From UBA4427 sp046351135 (GTDB taxonomy: Bacteria > Myxococcota_A > UBA9160 > UBA4427), in the NCBI GenBank assembly GCA_046351135.1, contig JAXLZA010000009.1:1-64000 (forward strand): 64,000 nt of DNA. The letters are read 5' to 3'. The first letter of the stretch is position 1. Each line of letters opens with the position of its first letter. Under the pieces are notes generated by a model, which saw only the letters and a list, made by a program, of their open reading frames with translations, was not told where the DNA came from and searched no databases. Positions 53,758 through 63,097 of the stretch are shown here, one piece after another. Made by a program: the position numbers and the translations under genes.

Positions 53758-54879
53758 ATGTCGAAGAAGAAGCGGATCGTCATCGCGGGTCTCGGCGACA
53801 CCGGCCTCCTCGCGGCCCTGAAGCTCCATCCGGACTACGACGTCGTCGGCCTGACGCCGAAGCCCTGCCTCGTCTCCGGCCAGGAGCTCGGGACCCGCCT
53901 CGCCCGCCTCGACGTCTGGCGGCAGCATTATCTGACGGCGTTCCCGCGCTACCGGGGCCTCGACGGCATGACCGTCGTCCAGGGACTCGTGCGCTCCGTC
54001 GAGCCCGAGCGACGCGACCTCCTCGTCGAGACGGCCGACGGGCGCGAGCAGGTCCTCGCGTGGGACGCCCTCGTGATCGCATCCGGTGTGACGAACGGAT
54101 TCTGGCGCACGGCGAAGATCGAGAGCGCAGCCGCGATCGAGCGCGCGCTCGCGGAGGACGTCGCGCGCGTCGCTGCGGCGAAGCGGATCGCCGTCGTCGG
54201 CGGAGGAGCGGCCGGTGTCAGCGTCGCGTCCAACCTGAAGGACGTGTGGGCCGACAAGGAGGTCCATCTCTTCCACGCCCGCGACCAGGTCCTGCCGAGT
54301 TATCCGAAGAAGGTCCGGGAGGACGTGGAGCGGCGCCTGACCCGCCAGGGCGTCGTCCTTCATGCCGATCATCGGGCGAAGCTCGCGCCGGACTTCGCCG
54401 GCGACCGCCTCGGACCGGGCCGCCTCGAATGGACGAACGGGGCACCGCCCTTCGAGGCCGACCTCGTCGTCTTCACCCTCGGCCGACAGCGCCCGAACAC
54501 GGGCTTCCTGCCCGCTGCGATGCTCGACGACGACGGCTTCGTCCGCGTCGACGATCGCCTCCGCGTCCCGGGCTTCGAGGGCATCTTCGCCGTCGGCGAC
54601 GTCGCGGCCTCGGACCCCGAGCGCTCTTCGGCGCGCAACGGCGGGGCGCTCGTGGTGGCGCACAACGTCCGCGCCCTGCTCGAAGGCCGCGAGGGCGCCA
54701 TGAAGGTCTACACACCACCCCGCCACCGCTGGGGCTCGATCGTCGGCCCGCAGCGCGATGGTCTCCGCGTCTACTCGCCGACGGGCGGGAGCGTGCGGAT
54801 CCCGGCCTGGTTCGTCGCGAAGATCCTGTTCCCGATCGTCGTGCGCCGCGGGATGTACGGGGGCGTGCGGGATCGATGA
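53758..54879 (+). CDS. FAD-dependent pyridine nucleotide-disulfide-type oxidoreductase (NDH-2/FSP1-like)
   Basis: The 373-residue protein starts with an FAD-binding Rossmann fold (IVIAGLGDTGLLAALKL) and has a second one for NAD(P)H (IAVVGGGAAGVSVASNL). The family ATG-type segment appears as DALVIASGV, and FEGIFAVGDVAA is the C-terminal FAD motif. The length and lack of an active-site disulfide fit type II NADH dehydrogenase or FSP1/AIF-like quinone reductases. The C-terminal RIPAWFVAKILFPIVVRRGM helix could tether it to the membrane. The first glycine motif is GLGDTG rather than GxGxxG-A, slightly unusual. Confidence 0.8.
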   Translation: MSKKKRIVIAGLGDTGLLAALKLHPDYDVVGLTPKPCLVSGQELGTRLARLDVWRQHYLTAFPRYRGLDGMTVVQGLVRSVEPERRDLLVETADGREQVLAWDALVIASGVTNGFWRTAKIESAAAIERALAEDVARVAAAKRIAVVGGGAAGVSVASNLKDVWADKEVHLFHARDQVLPSYPKKVREDVERRLTRQGVVLHADHRAKLAPDFAGDRLGPGRLEWTNGAPPFEADLVVFTLGRQRPNTGFLPAAMLDDDGFVRVDDRLRVPGFEGIFAVGDVAASDPERSSARNGGALVVAHNVRALLEGREGAMKVYTPPRHRWGSIVGPQRDGLRVYSPTGGSVRIPAWFVAKILFPIVVRRGMYGGVRDR

Positions 54880-55338
54880 TCGCGCCGGAGGCCTCCGTCG
54901 CGATCGGGAGGAGAGAGAGCGCGGCGGCGCTCCACTCGCGCCGCTTCTCCGCGATGCGGGAGTCGACCTGCGGAAACGTCTGACGCAGGGACTCGCTCGG
55001 GACGAAGACGCTGGCTCTTCGAGGCCGCGCGATCCGTTGGACGGGAATTCCTCCCAAAACGGACCCCCAGGACGGGCCAGTTTACGTAATGGTGGTTACC
55101 GGTGGCGCGGGCAAGCCGCTTGAATCGCCTATCCCCATTGCTCGACCAATGCGGACCATTCTCGAACCCCGACGATCACGGGCAATATCGCACCAGCGAC
55201 ACGAATTGGATACGCCGATTGCCACGTCCCGTGGGGCTCTCCCCGCCGAGGGCCCCGCGATCGAAATGATCCGGTTCCGGCTCTCCGCACGATTCTCCCT
55301 CCAGACCGGATCGGCCGGCGCAAACGGGAGACAATTCG
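54880..55338. other. Intergenic region with no recognisable gene
   Basis: These 459 bp become less GC-rich toward the next gene. I see no frame with coding character, no clear hairpin and no copy of the phased TCAG motif. Confidence 0.5.
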
Positions 55339-56493
55339 ATGAGCAATTTTGCGAAGACCCGTCCTCTGATGTGGATCGCCCTCCTCATCATGACGGCACT
55401 GCCGCTGGCCGCATGGCCCGCGACCTACAACGTGACCGCTTCCGCCACCTCGGGCACACGGGACGTATCGGGGCCCAGCGCCGGCGATTCCTACACCGGC
55501 GTCATTTCGTCGCCGTTCGTCATTGCCGTGTCGAACGTCAGCGATACCGCGAGCAGCCCGAACACACAGTCGGCCTTTGGCGCGGCCGATGCGAACGCGA
55601 TGGCGAAAGCCGGCCCCGGCATGCTTTTCGGAACGGTCTCCAACAGCGCACGGATCCTCAATCCGCCGCTCTCCGTGCCTCAATCCGCCGCCGCGAGCGC
55701 ATCGATCGACGCGCACACCACCGACAGCTTCGTGATCACCTGCCAACACCCCGTGGTATGTGCCAACGGCGGCCGTGGTTCCGCGACGGTGGCCGTCCGC
55801 GTGGACGCAGGCTCCTTCGGCAACGGCCAGATGAACATCCTGGATGGGTTTCCCTCGAACGGATACTGGCTGGCCAACGCCAAGTGGGCAGCGAGCATCA
55901 GTCTGATTGCTTCGGATCCCGGTCCGACTGGCCCGTATGCTGGCTTTGCCTCATGGTCCGGTGGCCAGACGGTGAGCGACGACAGCAACGCCGGCTACAG
56001 CATCGGCGACTACAACGTCGGCTTCCCGCTGGCAAACCCCGGCATCCAGACGCTCACGTTCGAGTTCGTCTTCGGGGCACCAATCCAGCTCGACATGATT
56101 CTCAGGGCGGACGCCAACGCCTCGGCAGGATTCGACACGGCAGGCTCGTCCACGCTGACGGATTCGGGCTCGGGACAGGCATCGACGATCTGGGCGGGCA
56201 TCCGGTCCATCACGGGGGTAGGCGGCGCTCCGCTGATCGGCCCGCGCGGCGAGACGCTCCAGGGCCTCAGCGCGGCGAGCACCACCATCAGTGGCATCGA
56301 TTACGTCCAGTCGCAGGTCACGGTACCGGAGCCCGAGGCAGCACTGATGACGTGGAGCGGTCTGGCCTTCGTGTTCGGCCTCTCGCGACGCCGCAATCGA
56401 TTCGACGCCGGCGTCGCCGCCGAGCCAGCGCGGCGACCGCGAGGGCGACGACGGGCGGCATCGTCGCCGGCTCGGGCACGGCCACGTACGTGA
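55339..56493 (+). CDS. PEP-CTERM protein of unknown function with read-through C-terminal extension
   Basis: The 384-residue protein has a signal peptide (PLMWIALLIMTALPLAAWPA) and a beta-rich middle dominated by Ser, Ala, Gly and Asn, with two Cys in VITCQHPVVCANGG. A PEP-CTERM tail follows: VPEPEAALM, a hydrophobic stretch and SRRRNRFD. After the Arg cluster it continues for nearly 30 Arg/Ala/Pro-rich residues that are antisense to the tail of the next gene, suggesting loss of the original stop. No enzymatic motif. It overlaps the convergent gene by 176 bp. Confidence 0.72.
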   Translation: MSNFAKTRPLMWIALLIMTALPLAAWPATYNVTASATSGTRDVSGPSAGDSYTGVISSPFVIAVSNVSDTASSPNTQSAFGAADANAMAKAGPGMLFGTVSNSARILNPPLSVPQSAAASASIDAHTTDSFVITCQHPVVCANGGRGSATVAVRVDAGSFGNGQMNILDGFPSNGYWLANAKWAASISLIASDPGPTGPYAGFASWSGGQTVSDDSNAGYSIGDYNVGFPLANPGIQTLTFEFVFGAPIQLDMILRADANASAGFDTAGSSTLTDSGSGQASTIWAGIRSITGVGGAPLIGPRGETLQGLSAASTTISGIDYVQSQVTVPEPEAALMTWSGLAFVFGLSRRRNRFDAGVAAEPARRPRGRRRAASSPARARPRT

Positions 56494-57259
56494 AACCGTC
56501 CGGACTGCTGAACACGCTGAATCCGCTTCCGCTCACGACGACGTTGCCCGATCCGATCAGGCCGTTGAGAGTCGCGACCCAGTCGCCGCCGCTGGGATTC
56601 GCCACGCGCAGCACCCAGTCGAGGCCCGACGACGCGACGCCATCGAACGTGAGCCGGAGCCGGCCGCCGGCGGTCGCGAACGTGAGCGCGTTCGGTGCAC
56701 TGCGCGTGAGGGTGAGACCGGTCGAAGCGCCGGCCGGCTGGACCAACGAGGCCGTGGGGCTTCCGGTGTAGAAGTTGAGCTGACCAATCACGTCGCCCGG
56801 CAGGAGGTTGAGGACGCTCCCATTGACGAGCGACACGCTGCCGACGTTCAGCGATCCGCCATTCCTGTGCACCGCTCCCGTCGAGCTGGTCAGTTGAGTG
56901 CCGAGGTAGAGATCGTTCGTGATCAGCGCACTGCCGGGCTGAAGCGTGATCGAGCCGAAGGCATTCGCACCCCGGCCGAGGAACACGCTACGAGCCGATT
57001 CCACCGTCGTCAGCGTGACGTTGGAGGTGAGTCCGAAGAGGTTGGCCGGGAAAGTGGTGCCGATCGAAGCGTCGTCGAACTCGCTGGGATAGTCGAAGTA
57101 GCCGCCCTCGGTGTCGACCCAGTTGATCGGATTCGCCCGCCAGTCACCCGATGGCGCGTCGTAGGCATAATCGGCCGCGCTCGCGCTCCCGGCGCCGAGC
57201 ATGAACAGGACCACGGGCCAGAGCGCGCGGCGGCCACGGTTGGTCGAATTCGACGTCAT
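56318..57259 (-). CDS. PEP-CTERM protein with autotransporter-like passenger repeats
   Basis: The 313-residue protein has a signal peptide (LWPVVLFMLGAGSASA), then DAPSGDWRANPINWVDTEGG and repeats such as SITLQPGSALITNDLYLGTQ and SLNVGSVSLVNGSVLNL, typical of beta-helical passenger-like proteins in PEP-CTERM organisms. The tail is VPEPATMPP, a hydrophobic helix and seven consecutive Arg, followed by about 24 extra residues antisense to the tail of the neighbouring gene. GGGAGG 5 nt before the ATG at 57259 is a strong ribosome-binding site. Confidence 0.75.
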   Translation of the reverse strand: MTSNSTNRGRRALWPVVLFMLGAGSASAADYAYDAPSGDWRANPINWVDTEGGYFDYPSEFDDASIGTTFPANLFGLTSNVTLTTVESARSVFLGRGANAFGSITLQPGSALITNDLYLGTQLTSSTGAVHRNGGSLNVGSVSLVNGSVLNLLPGDVIGQLNFYTGSPTASLVQPAGASTGLTLTRSAPNALTFATAGGRLRLTFDGVASSGLDWVLRVANPSGGDWVATLNGLIGSGNVVVSGSGFSVFSSPDGFTYVAVPEPATMPPVVALAVAALARRRRRRRIDCGVARGRTRRPDRSTSSVLPRAPVP

Positions 57260-57550
57260 GTTTCCTCCCTCGAAGCGAATCGCGAATGCACGGATCAGCC
57301 GGATCGACGTCCGGTCAACATGCGCCGCACGAGCCGAATGGTCCAGTGACGATTTCGAGACGGGAAGCGGAGTCGATTTCGACGTTGTCGCGTCGACACG
57401 GGGAGCCGGGGAGCAAGAATCCCCGGCCGAGGCTGAGTCGAACTCCCTCTCGGAGTTCACTCGAACGAGCGCATCTCGCCGCTTCGTCGCCATCGCGATG
57501 ATCGAAGCTCCACGCGGTCCCCGAGTCTTTCAACCCTTGGAGGGTGACCC

Positions 57551-58819
57551 GTGAATCGTTCGTCTCGACTGCTCGCGCTCGCTCCGACCCTGCTGGCCTG
57601 TCTCGGCAGCGCACCCGCGCATGCGACGGATTCCGCACCGAAGCTCGCGACCCCGCTCGTGATCGGTCATCGCGGCGCACCCGGCCACATGCCCGAGCAC
57701 ACGCTCGAGTCCTACGCCCTCGCCATCGAGCTCGGTGCCGATTGCATCGAGCCCGATCTCGTCGCGACCCGAGACGGTCACCTCATCGCGCGCCACGAGC
57801 CCAACATGATCGCGACCACCGACGTCGCCCAGCGGGCCGAGTTCGCGAGTCGTCGGCGGACCGCCATCGTCGACGGGGCCGCCGAAGAGGGCTTCTTCGC
57901 CAGCGACTTCACCCTGGCCGAGATCAAGACCCTGCGCGCGGTCCAGACGATCCCGAGCGAGCGGTTCACCGGCCTCGACGGAAGCTTCCAGATTCCGACG
58001 CTGACCGAGGTGATCCGCCTCGCGAAGACCAAGTCGCTGCAGAAGGGCCGGACGATCTGCATCTACCCCGAGACGAAGCACCCGACCTACCACCAGTCGC
58101 TGGGTCTCCCGCTCGAGGACAGGCTCGTCCGCGCGCTCGCGAGCGAGGGCTGGAATCGCGCGAGCGCCCCGGTCTTCATCCAGTCCTTCGAGCAGGCGAA
58201 TCTGAAGTACCTGAACACGATCACCGACGTGCGCCTCGTCCAGCTCGTCGACGGCGACTCGATCGCCGCGAACGGGGACGTGACCTTCGCTGCGCCCTTC
58301 GACCGCCCCTACGACTGGACCGTCGCGGGTCGGCAGGATTTCTTCGGATACCTGACGACGCCCGCGGGCCTCGACGAAGTCGCGACCTACGCCGACGGCA
58401 TCGGTCCCTGGAAGACCTACCTGCTGCGGGCCGAGCAGATCGATGCCGATCAGGACGGCCAGCCGGACGATCTGAACGCGGATGGCAAGCTCGACGACCG
58501 TGACCGCGTCGTCACGGGCGCGACGCCCGTGATCGCGGACGCCCATGCGCGAGGCCTGCTCGTCCACACCTGGACCTTCCGCAGCGAGCAGCGCCGACTC
58601 GCGTCGACCTTCGAAGGCATCCCGTCGAACGAGCTGCGTGCCTACTTCGCCGCGGGTGTGGACGGACTCTTCGCCGACTTCCCGGGCGAGGCGTTCGCGG
58701 CTCGGACGCAGTTCCTGCTCGATGCCGATCCGGGTCTCGCGTCCTGCCTCACGAATCCGGCCTCGAGCTTCGCGAAGCGGTGCCGGAACCTGACCCCGAA
58801 CGTCCTGAACCAGCGCTGA
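57551..58819 (+). CDS. glpQ: Secreted glycerophosphodiester phosphodiesterase
   Basis: From a GTG at 57551 with GGAGGG upstream, the product is 422 residues with a signal peptide ending APAHA. The GDPD catalytic signature is clear: GHRGAPGHMPEHTLESY (His 40, Arg 41), CIEPDLVATRDG (Glu 67, Asp 69) and ARHEP (His 82). A calcium-type DADQDGQPDD loop lies near residue 300. It should release glycerol 3-phosphate from deacylated phospholipids in the periplasm. The phytase-like esterase gene follows 80 bp later. Confidence 0.95.
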   Translation: MNRSSRLLALAPTLLACLGSAPAHATDSAPKLATPLVIGHRGAPGHMPEHTLESYALAIELGADCIEPDLVATRDGHLIARHEPNMIATTDVAQRAEFASRRRTAIVDGAAEEGFFASDFTLAEIKTLRAVQTIPSERFTGLDGSFQIPTLTEVIRLAKTKSLQKGRTICIYPETKHPTYHQSLGLPLEDRLVRALASEGWNRASAPVFIQSFEQANLKYLNTITDVRLVQLVDGDSIAANGDVTFAAPFDRPYDWTVAGRQDFFGYLTTPAGLDEVATYADGIGPWKTYLLRAEQIDADQDGQPDDLNADGKLDDRDRVVTGATPVIADAHARGLLVHTWTFRSEQRRLASTFEGIPSNELRAYFAAGVDGLFADFPGEAFAARTQFLLDADPGLASCLTNPASSFAKRCRNLTPNVLNQR

Positions 58820-58836
58820 GCGCATACCTCGGGAAC

Positions 58837-58872
58837 GGCGGGCGTCGTCGCCTCGTGGCGGCGGCGCCCGCC
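58837..58872 (+). terminator. Strong hairpin between the GlpQ and phytase-like genes
   Basis: A 16-bp stem with two G-U pairs and a TCGT loop lies 17 bp after the GlpQ stop and 27 bp before the next ATG. No T-tract follows, so it may attenuate transcription or stabilise the upstream mRNA rather than fully terminate. Confidence 0.45.
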
Positions 58873-58899
58873 ATCCCCATCCCAAAGGAGAATCGAGCC

Positions 58900-60252
58900 A
58901 TGACGAATCATCGAACTCAATGGATCCGGCGCACCTCACTCTCCCTCGCCATCGTCGCCTCCCTGGGCGATGCCGCACAGGCGGCGCCGACCCTCGAAGG
59001 CTGGGCCGTGTTGCCGGCAACGACCGTTTCCTCCGGGCCGACGACCGGTCAGTTCGGGGGAACCGGCTTCGGCGCCAACAGCAACCTCCTGCCGATCCAG
59101 AACGCTCAGTCCGTGCAGGGCTTCTCGGGCGTCCTCGACGGACCTCGGCGGGGGACCTACTACGTCCTGACCGACAACGGATTCGGCGCGATCACGAACT
59201 CCGCCGACGCCCTGCTCCGCATGTATGCGGTCCGGCCCGCGTTTCGGACGTGGAGGGGAGATCGCGTCGTCGGCACGGGTGACGTTCGTCCCGTGTCGTT
59301 CCGGGATGGTCGACCGCTCCCGAGCTTCGACGAACGGTCGTTTCTCGACCTGCGCGACCCGTCGCACGAGCTCCAGTTCCCCCTCCAGGCGGACCTCGCG
59401 AACTACTACGGCGTCGCGACGAATCCGCCGGTCGATCCGTCGATCAAGGGGGGGCGACTGCTCACGGGCGCGGACCTCGACGTCGAGTCCGTTCGCGTGG
59501 ATGAGCGGGGGCATTTCTGGTTTGGGGATGAATTCGGGCCCTTCCTCGTCGAGACGGATCGCACGGGTCGAGTCCTCGGAGCGGAGATCCCGCTGCCGAA
59601 CATCCTGCCCTCCGGCTCGACCGCGACGGGCCTCTTCGTCCAGTCGCCTCAGAACCCGCATCTCGTCGGCTCGCCCAATCTCGGCAGCTCGCGCGGCTTC
59701 GAGGGCATGGCCATCGATCGATCCGGGCGGAAGCTCTACACGCTGCTCGAGGGGACGGTGGCCGGGGACCCGGTCAAGAGCCTCCGGATCGACGAGTTCG
59801 ACGTGAAGAGGCGCAAGTTCACGGGCCGGAACTTCCTCTACGCCCTCGACGCCCAGGGCACGAACATCGGCGACATGACTGCGATCGACGACCACCGCTT
59901 TCTCGTGCTCGAGCGCAACGGAAACACCGCGACGACGCCAGGCGCACCGTACAAGCGGATCTTCGTGATCGACGTCGACACCGTCGATGCGAACGGATTC
60001 GTCCAGAAGACCGACCTCGTCGATCTGATGAATGTCGCCGATCCCCATGATCTCAATGGCGACGGCAGCACGACGTTCACCTTCCCGTACGTGACGATCG
60101 AATCGGTCCTGATCCTGGATCCGAGGACGCTCCTCGTGATCAACGACAACAACTTCCCGGGCGGTGGCGGCCGCGATGCGGCACCCGATCAAACGGAATT
60201 CCTCCGCATCCGCCTCGACGCGCCGATCCTGGAGGACTGCGACGAGGAGTGA
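58900..60252 (+). CDS. Secreted phytase-like esterase
   Basis: From the ATG at 58900, with AAAGGAG upstream, the product is 450 residues with a signal peptide ending GDAAQA. FSGVLDGPRRGTYYVLTDNGFG, DLDVESVRVDERGHFWFGDEFGPFLVE, GFEGMAIDRSGRKLYTLLEG and FLVLERNG are the family signatures of the 'esterase-like activity of phytase' domain, a beta-propeller often found beside phosphatases. It probably cleaves phosphate esters or related substrates outside the cytoplasm. Grouping with GlpQ and PhoD supports a phosphate-scavenging role. Confidence 0.9.
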   Translation: MTNHRTQWIRRTSLSLAIVASLGDAAQAAPTLEGWAVLPATTVSSGPTTGQFGGTGFGANSNLLPIQNAQSVQGFSGVLDGPRRGTYYVLTDNGFGAITNSADALLRMYAVRPAFRTWRGDRVVGTGDVRPVSFRDGRPLPSFDERSFLDLRDPSHELQFPLQADLANYYGVATNPPVDPSIKGGRLLTGADLDVESVRVDERGHFWFGDEFGPFLVETDRTGRVLGAEIPLPNILPSGSTATGLFVQSPQNPHLVGSPNLGSSRGFEGMAIDRSGRKLYTLLEGTVAGDPVKSLRIDEFDVKRRKFTGRNFLYALDAQGTNIGDMTAIDDHRFLVLERNGNTATTPGAPYKRIFVIDVDTVDANGFVQKTDLVDLMNVADPHDLNGDGSTTFTFPYVTIESVLILDPRTLLVINDNNFPGGGGRDAAPDQTEFLRIRLDAPILEDCDEE

Positions 60253-60264
60253 GTATCGGTGGCG

Positions 60265-60299
60265 AGCGGCTCGGGGTCGGTGGGGAACCCCGAGCCGCT
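60265..60299 (+). terminator. Terminator-like hairpin after the phytase-like gene
   Basis: A perfect 13-bp stem (AGCGGCTCGGGGT with ACCCCGAGCCGCT) with a 9-nt loop starts 12 bp after the stop codon. No T-tract follows. Confidence 0.5.
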
Positions 60300-60518
60300 G
60301 CGCTTCGCCGCCACGGTGGGCGATCGAGCGATCGAGCAGGTCGCAGTCGCCCGGAGATCGGCGGGTTCGTGAGAACGGGCCTTGCGATGCGGGAGATCGA
60401 TCGTGTACGCGCTGGATCGCGCGGTTCGCGTCTCTCCGGCCCTTTGCTCGAGTGACAGCGTGGCGAGGCCAGGTCGATCGATCTGCGATCGACTACGTCG
60501 TCACGCTCGAGGCGCCGA

Positions 60519-62228
60519 TCAGGCGAGCGAGACCACCGTCCGATCCGGGAAGTCGCCGGGAGCCGGCGGTGGCGAGCCCGCACGGGCCGCCATCGGCACG
60601 CCCTCGACGAGCGTGACCCGACGCGTGCCGGCGACCGACTCGGCGACCTGCGCGAGGCGTTCGCTCGAGTCGGGGTCGAGGACGTTCGCCAGGTGGTACC
60701 ACTCGCACCGCGCGCGGTATCGATCGACGTCGAGCACGAGATACCCGCGCTGCGAGAGGTTCACGTACCGGGTTTGCGGGTTGCCGGCGAGGATTCGCGC
60801 CTCGAGCAGGGGCGCGATGGTCGCGTCGATGCCCGGGGAGGTGATGCCGGGCGTCACGAACTCCACGCCGAGCGAGCCGCGGCCAGACGTCGGGTCGTAG
60901 CTCGTCGGGTCGTAGGGATTCAGCGCGAGCTCGTGGCTCCAGGAGGAGTGGATGTCCCCCGTGAGCACGACCACGTTCTCGCTGCCCGATGCCGTCGCGG
61001 CCGAGAGCAGCCGCGCCCTGGCCGACGGATAGCCGTCCCACTGGTCCATGTTCAGGGGAAGGAACGTCGTCGTGCCGGGAATCGGGACCTGCAGCTGGCC
61101 CATCATGACCTGCTGCCCGATCACGTTCCATTGGGCCGCCTCACTCGTGCGTCGCTCGAGCCGGTCGAAGAGCCAAGACTCCTGGAGCGGGCCGAGCAGC
61201 TGTCGATCGGGGCGGGCGAGCGCTGCGAGGATGGCCGGAAGCTCGGCAGGATCGACGAGCAGCCTTCCCGTCAACGGATCGACGACGGCGGGGAGCTGCT
61301 CTTCGCGGCCGAAGAGCCGCGTGTCGAGCATGTCGATCTGAGCGAGATCGCCGAAGCTGAAACCACGAAAGATCCGTCCGGCCTCCGAGAACAGTCCGCC
61401 CGGGTCGCGGATCGGCATCCACTCGAAGTAGGCACGTCGCGCCTGCGCCTTGCGGATCTCCCAGTCGCCCTCCCCCGGTTGATGATTCTCGGCGCCGCCC
61501 TGCCAGGCGTCGTTCGCCGTCTCGTGATCATCCCACACGGCGATGAAGGGATGCTGACGGTGGGCCTCCTGGAGATCCCGGTCCGCCTTGTACTGGGCGT
61601 GGCGCTGTCGATACTCGCCGAGCGTCGTGATCTCGGTCGTCGGGGACGGGACGCGCGAGATGGAGGCCCCGGTCCCGAATTCGCCCTCTCCATACTCGTA
61701 GATGTAGTCGCCGAGATGAAGGACCAGGTCGAGGTCCTCGCGCTCGGCGATGCGTCGATAGCCCGCGAAGTATCCGGCCGGGAAGTTCGAGCACGATGCG
61801 ACGGCCATGCGAAGATGGTCGGGGCGTCCGTCCGGAAGGGTCCGCGTCCGACCGATCGGCGAGGCCTCGCCCAGCGCCACGAACCGGTAGTAGTAGGTCG
61901 TCCCCGGGTTCAACCCGAAGGCGTCGATCTTCACGGTGTAGTCCAGCCACGGACCGGTCACGAAGCGATACCGACCGACGGCGCGCCGCAGACGGGCGTC
62001 GGAATAGATCCGGCATTCGCCCCGGACGAACGGGACGCGAATCGGCGGCGTCACTCGCGTCCAGAGGATCACCCGACGGGCCAGCGGATCCCCGCTCGCC
62101 ACGCCGTGTCGGAAGATCGGCCCGGTCTCGAGGTCGCCCGGATGATCTCCGAAGGCGCGAGACAAGGTCGGAGCAAGAGCCGTGGCGGCCAGGCCCGCCA
62201 GGAGTCCTCTTCGATCGATCCGACTCAT
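60519..62228 (-). CDS. phoD: Alkaline phosphatase D (PhoD-like), Tat-exported
   Basis: The 569-residue protein begins MSRIDRRGLLAGLAATALAP, a twin-arginine signal, as is usual for PhoD. The N-terminal FRHGVASGDPLARRVILWTRV domain precedes the metallophosphoesterase core. Metal-binding motifs are visible as LVLHLGDYIYEYG, AVWDDHETANDAWQGG and VLTGDIHSSW. The enzyme needs calcium and iron and hydrolyses phosphomono- and diesters in the periplasm. GGAG 7 nt before the ATG at 62228 fixes the start. It converges with the GlpQ/phytase-like pair. Confidence 0.95.
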   Translation of the reverse strand: MSRIDRRGLLAGLAATALAPTLSRAFGDHPGDLETGPIFRHGVASGDPLARRVILWTRVTPPIRVPFVRGECRIYSDARLRRAVGRYRFVTGPWLDYTVKIDAFGLNPGTTYYYRFVALGEASPIGRTRTLPDGRPDHLRMAVASCSNFPAGYFAGYRRIAEREDLDLVLHLGDYIYEYGEGEFGTGASISRVPSPTTEITTLGEYRQRHAQYKADRDLQEAHRQHPFIAVWDDHETANDAWQGGAENHQPGEGDWEIRKAQARRAYFEWMPIRDPGGLFSEAGRIFRGFSFGDLAQIDMLDTRLFGREEQLPAVVDPLTGRLLVDPAELPAILAALARPDRQLLGPLQESWLFDRLERRTSEAAQWNVIGQQVMMGQLQVPIPGTTTFLPLNMDQWDGYPSARARLLSAATASGSENVVVLTGDIHSSWSHELALNPYDPTSYDPTSGRGSLGVEFVTPGITSPGIDATIAPLLEARILAGNPQTRYVNLSQRGYLVLDVDRYRARCEWYHLANVLDPDSSERLAQVAESVAGTRRVTLVEGVPMAARAGSPPPAPGDFPDRTVVSLA

Positions 62229-62359
62229 CGGTGAATCTCCTCGGTCCTCGTTTCGAGTGGACGTGCAGGCGCTTGGAAGCAGGTTCGATCGTGCGACGGA
62301 ACCCCGCGTCGCCGGGGTCACGCCCCGTCGAAGGGCGTGGCCCGCGGCGACGCGTCGGC

Positions 62360-63097
62360 CTACCGTCGGCGCGCCGCCAGCGCCGCGAGCCCGAGGCCCA
62401 TCAGCAGCGCGGTGCCCGGCTCCGGAACGGGCTGCACGTCGAATACGCTGGTGAACGACGCCGAGTCGCCCGCGGTCAGGTCGAAGCGCAGGGTCAGCGA
62501 GATCGAGCTGAGGGTCGCGACCGCGACCGACTCCTGGACCGGAATCCCGAAGGATGCGGTCCCCAGCGAGACGCTGCCGACCCCCGACGCGCTCGTCGGG
62601 GCGTCGAAGAGGGTGCGGACGCTGGCGCCGTCGATCAGGCCGTCGTAGATCGCAGAGGTCGCCGTGTTCGAGACGGTCACGCCATTGAAGTTGTTGTCGG
62701 TGGCGCCGCCCTGGATCGAGCCACGGATGAAACTCGGCGGACCGAAGGCGATGCCCGTCGGAAGGGCCACCGTCACGACGAAGCTCTGCGTGCCGGCCGT
62801 GTTGTTCGTGACGGAGAAGACGTTGTTGATCGTCGGATCGGGATCGGTCTGGAGGTTCCAGCTGTCGAGGCGCCAGCCGCCGTTGTCGAGGCCGCTGCCG
62901 ACGCAGGCGAGCTGACCGAGGGAGCCCGCGCTGGCACAGCCGAGGCCGGCGTCCTGATCGGTCAAGGTGCGGATCGAACCGGGCTTGTCGGCGAAGCCGA
63001 CGGAGATCGACACGGCCGACGCCGTCGTCGCAAGGAGATTCGCTGCGGCAATCGTTGCCAGACCGACTGCGGTCTGGCCGAGCATCTTCGTCTGCAT
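62360..63097 (-). CDS. Small PEP-CTERM protein of unknown function
   Basis: The 245-residue protein has a signal peptide (LATIAAANLLATTASA), a beta-sandwich-like body with two Cys near the start (GLGCASAGSLGQLACVGSG), and a textbook tail: VPEPGTALLMGLGLAALAAR ending RR. It reads like one of the short surface or extracellular-matrix proteins common in exosortase-containing bacteria. GGAGGAAGG 4 nt before the ATG at 63097 is a very strong ribosome-binding site and suggests high expression. Confidence 0.85.
   Translation of the reverse strand: MQTKMLGQTAVGLATIAAANLLATTASAVSISVGFADKPGSIRTLTDQDAGLGCASAGSLGQLACVGSGLDNGGWRLDSWNLQTDPDPTINNVFSVTNNTAGTQSFVVTVALPTGIAFGPPSFIRGSIQGGATDNNFNGVTVSNTATSAIYDGLIDGASVRTLFDAPTSASGVGSVSLGTASFGIPVQESVAVATLSSISLTLRFDLTAGDSASFTSVFDVQPVPEPGTALLMGLGLAALAARRR

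Noticed and set aside
36903..55134. A 17-bp string (GCTTGAATCGCC, A or T, ATCC) near two PEP-CTERM genes, at 36903 and 55118
   Set aside because: It has opposite orientation relative to the two genes, and one such 16-of-17 match is expected by chance in 64 kb of both strands.
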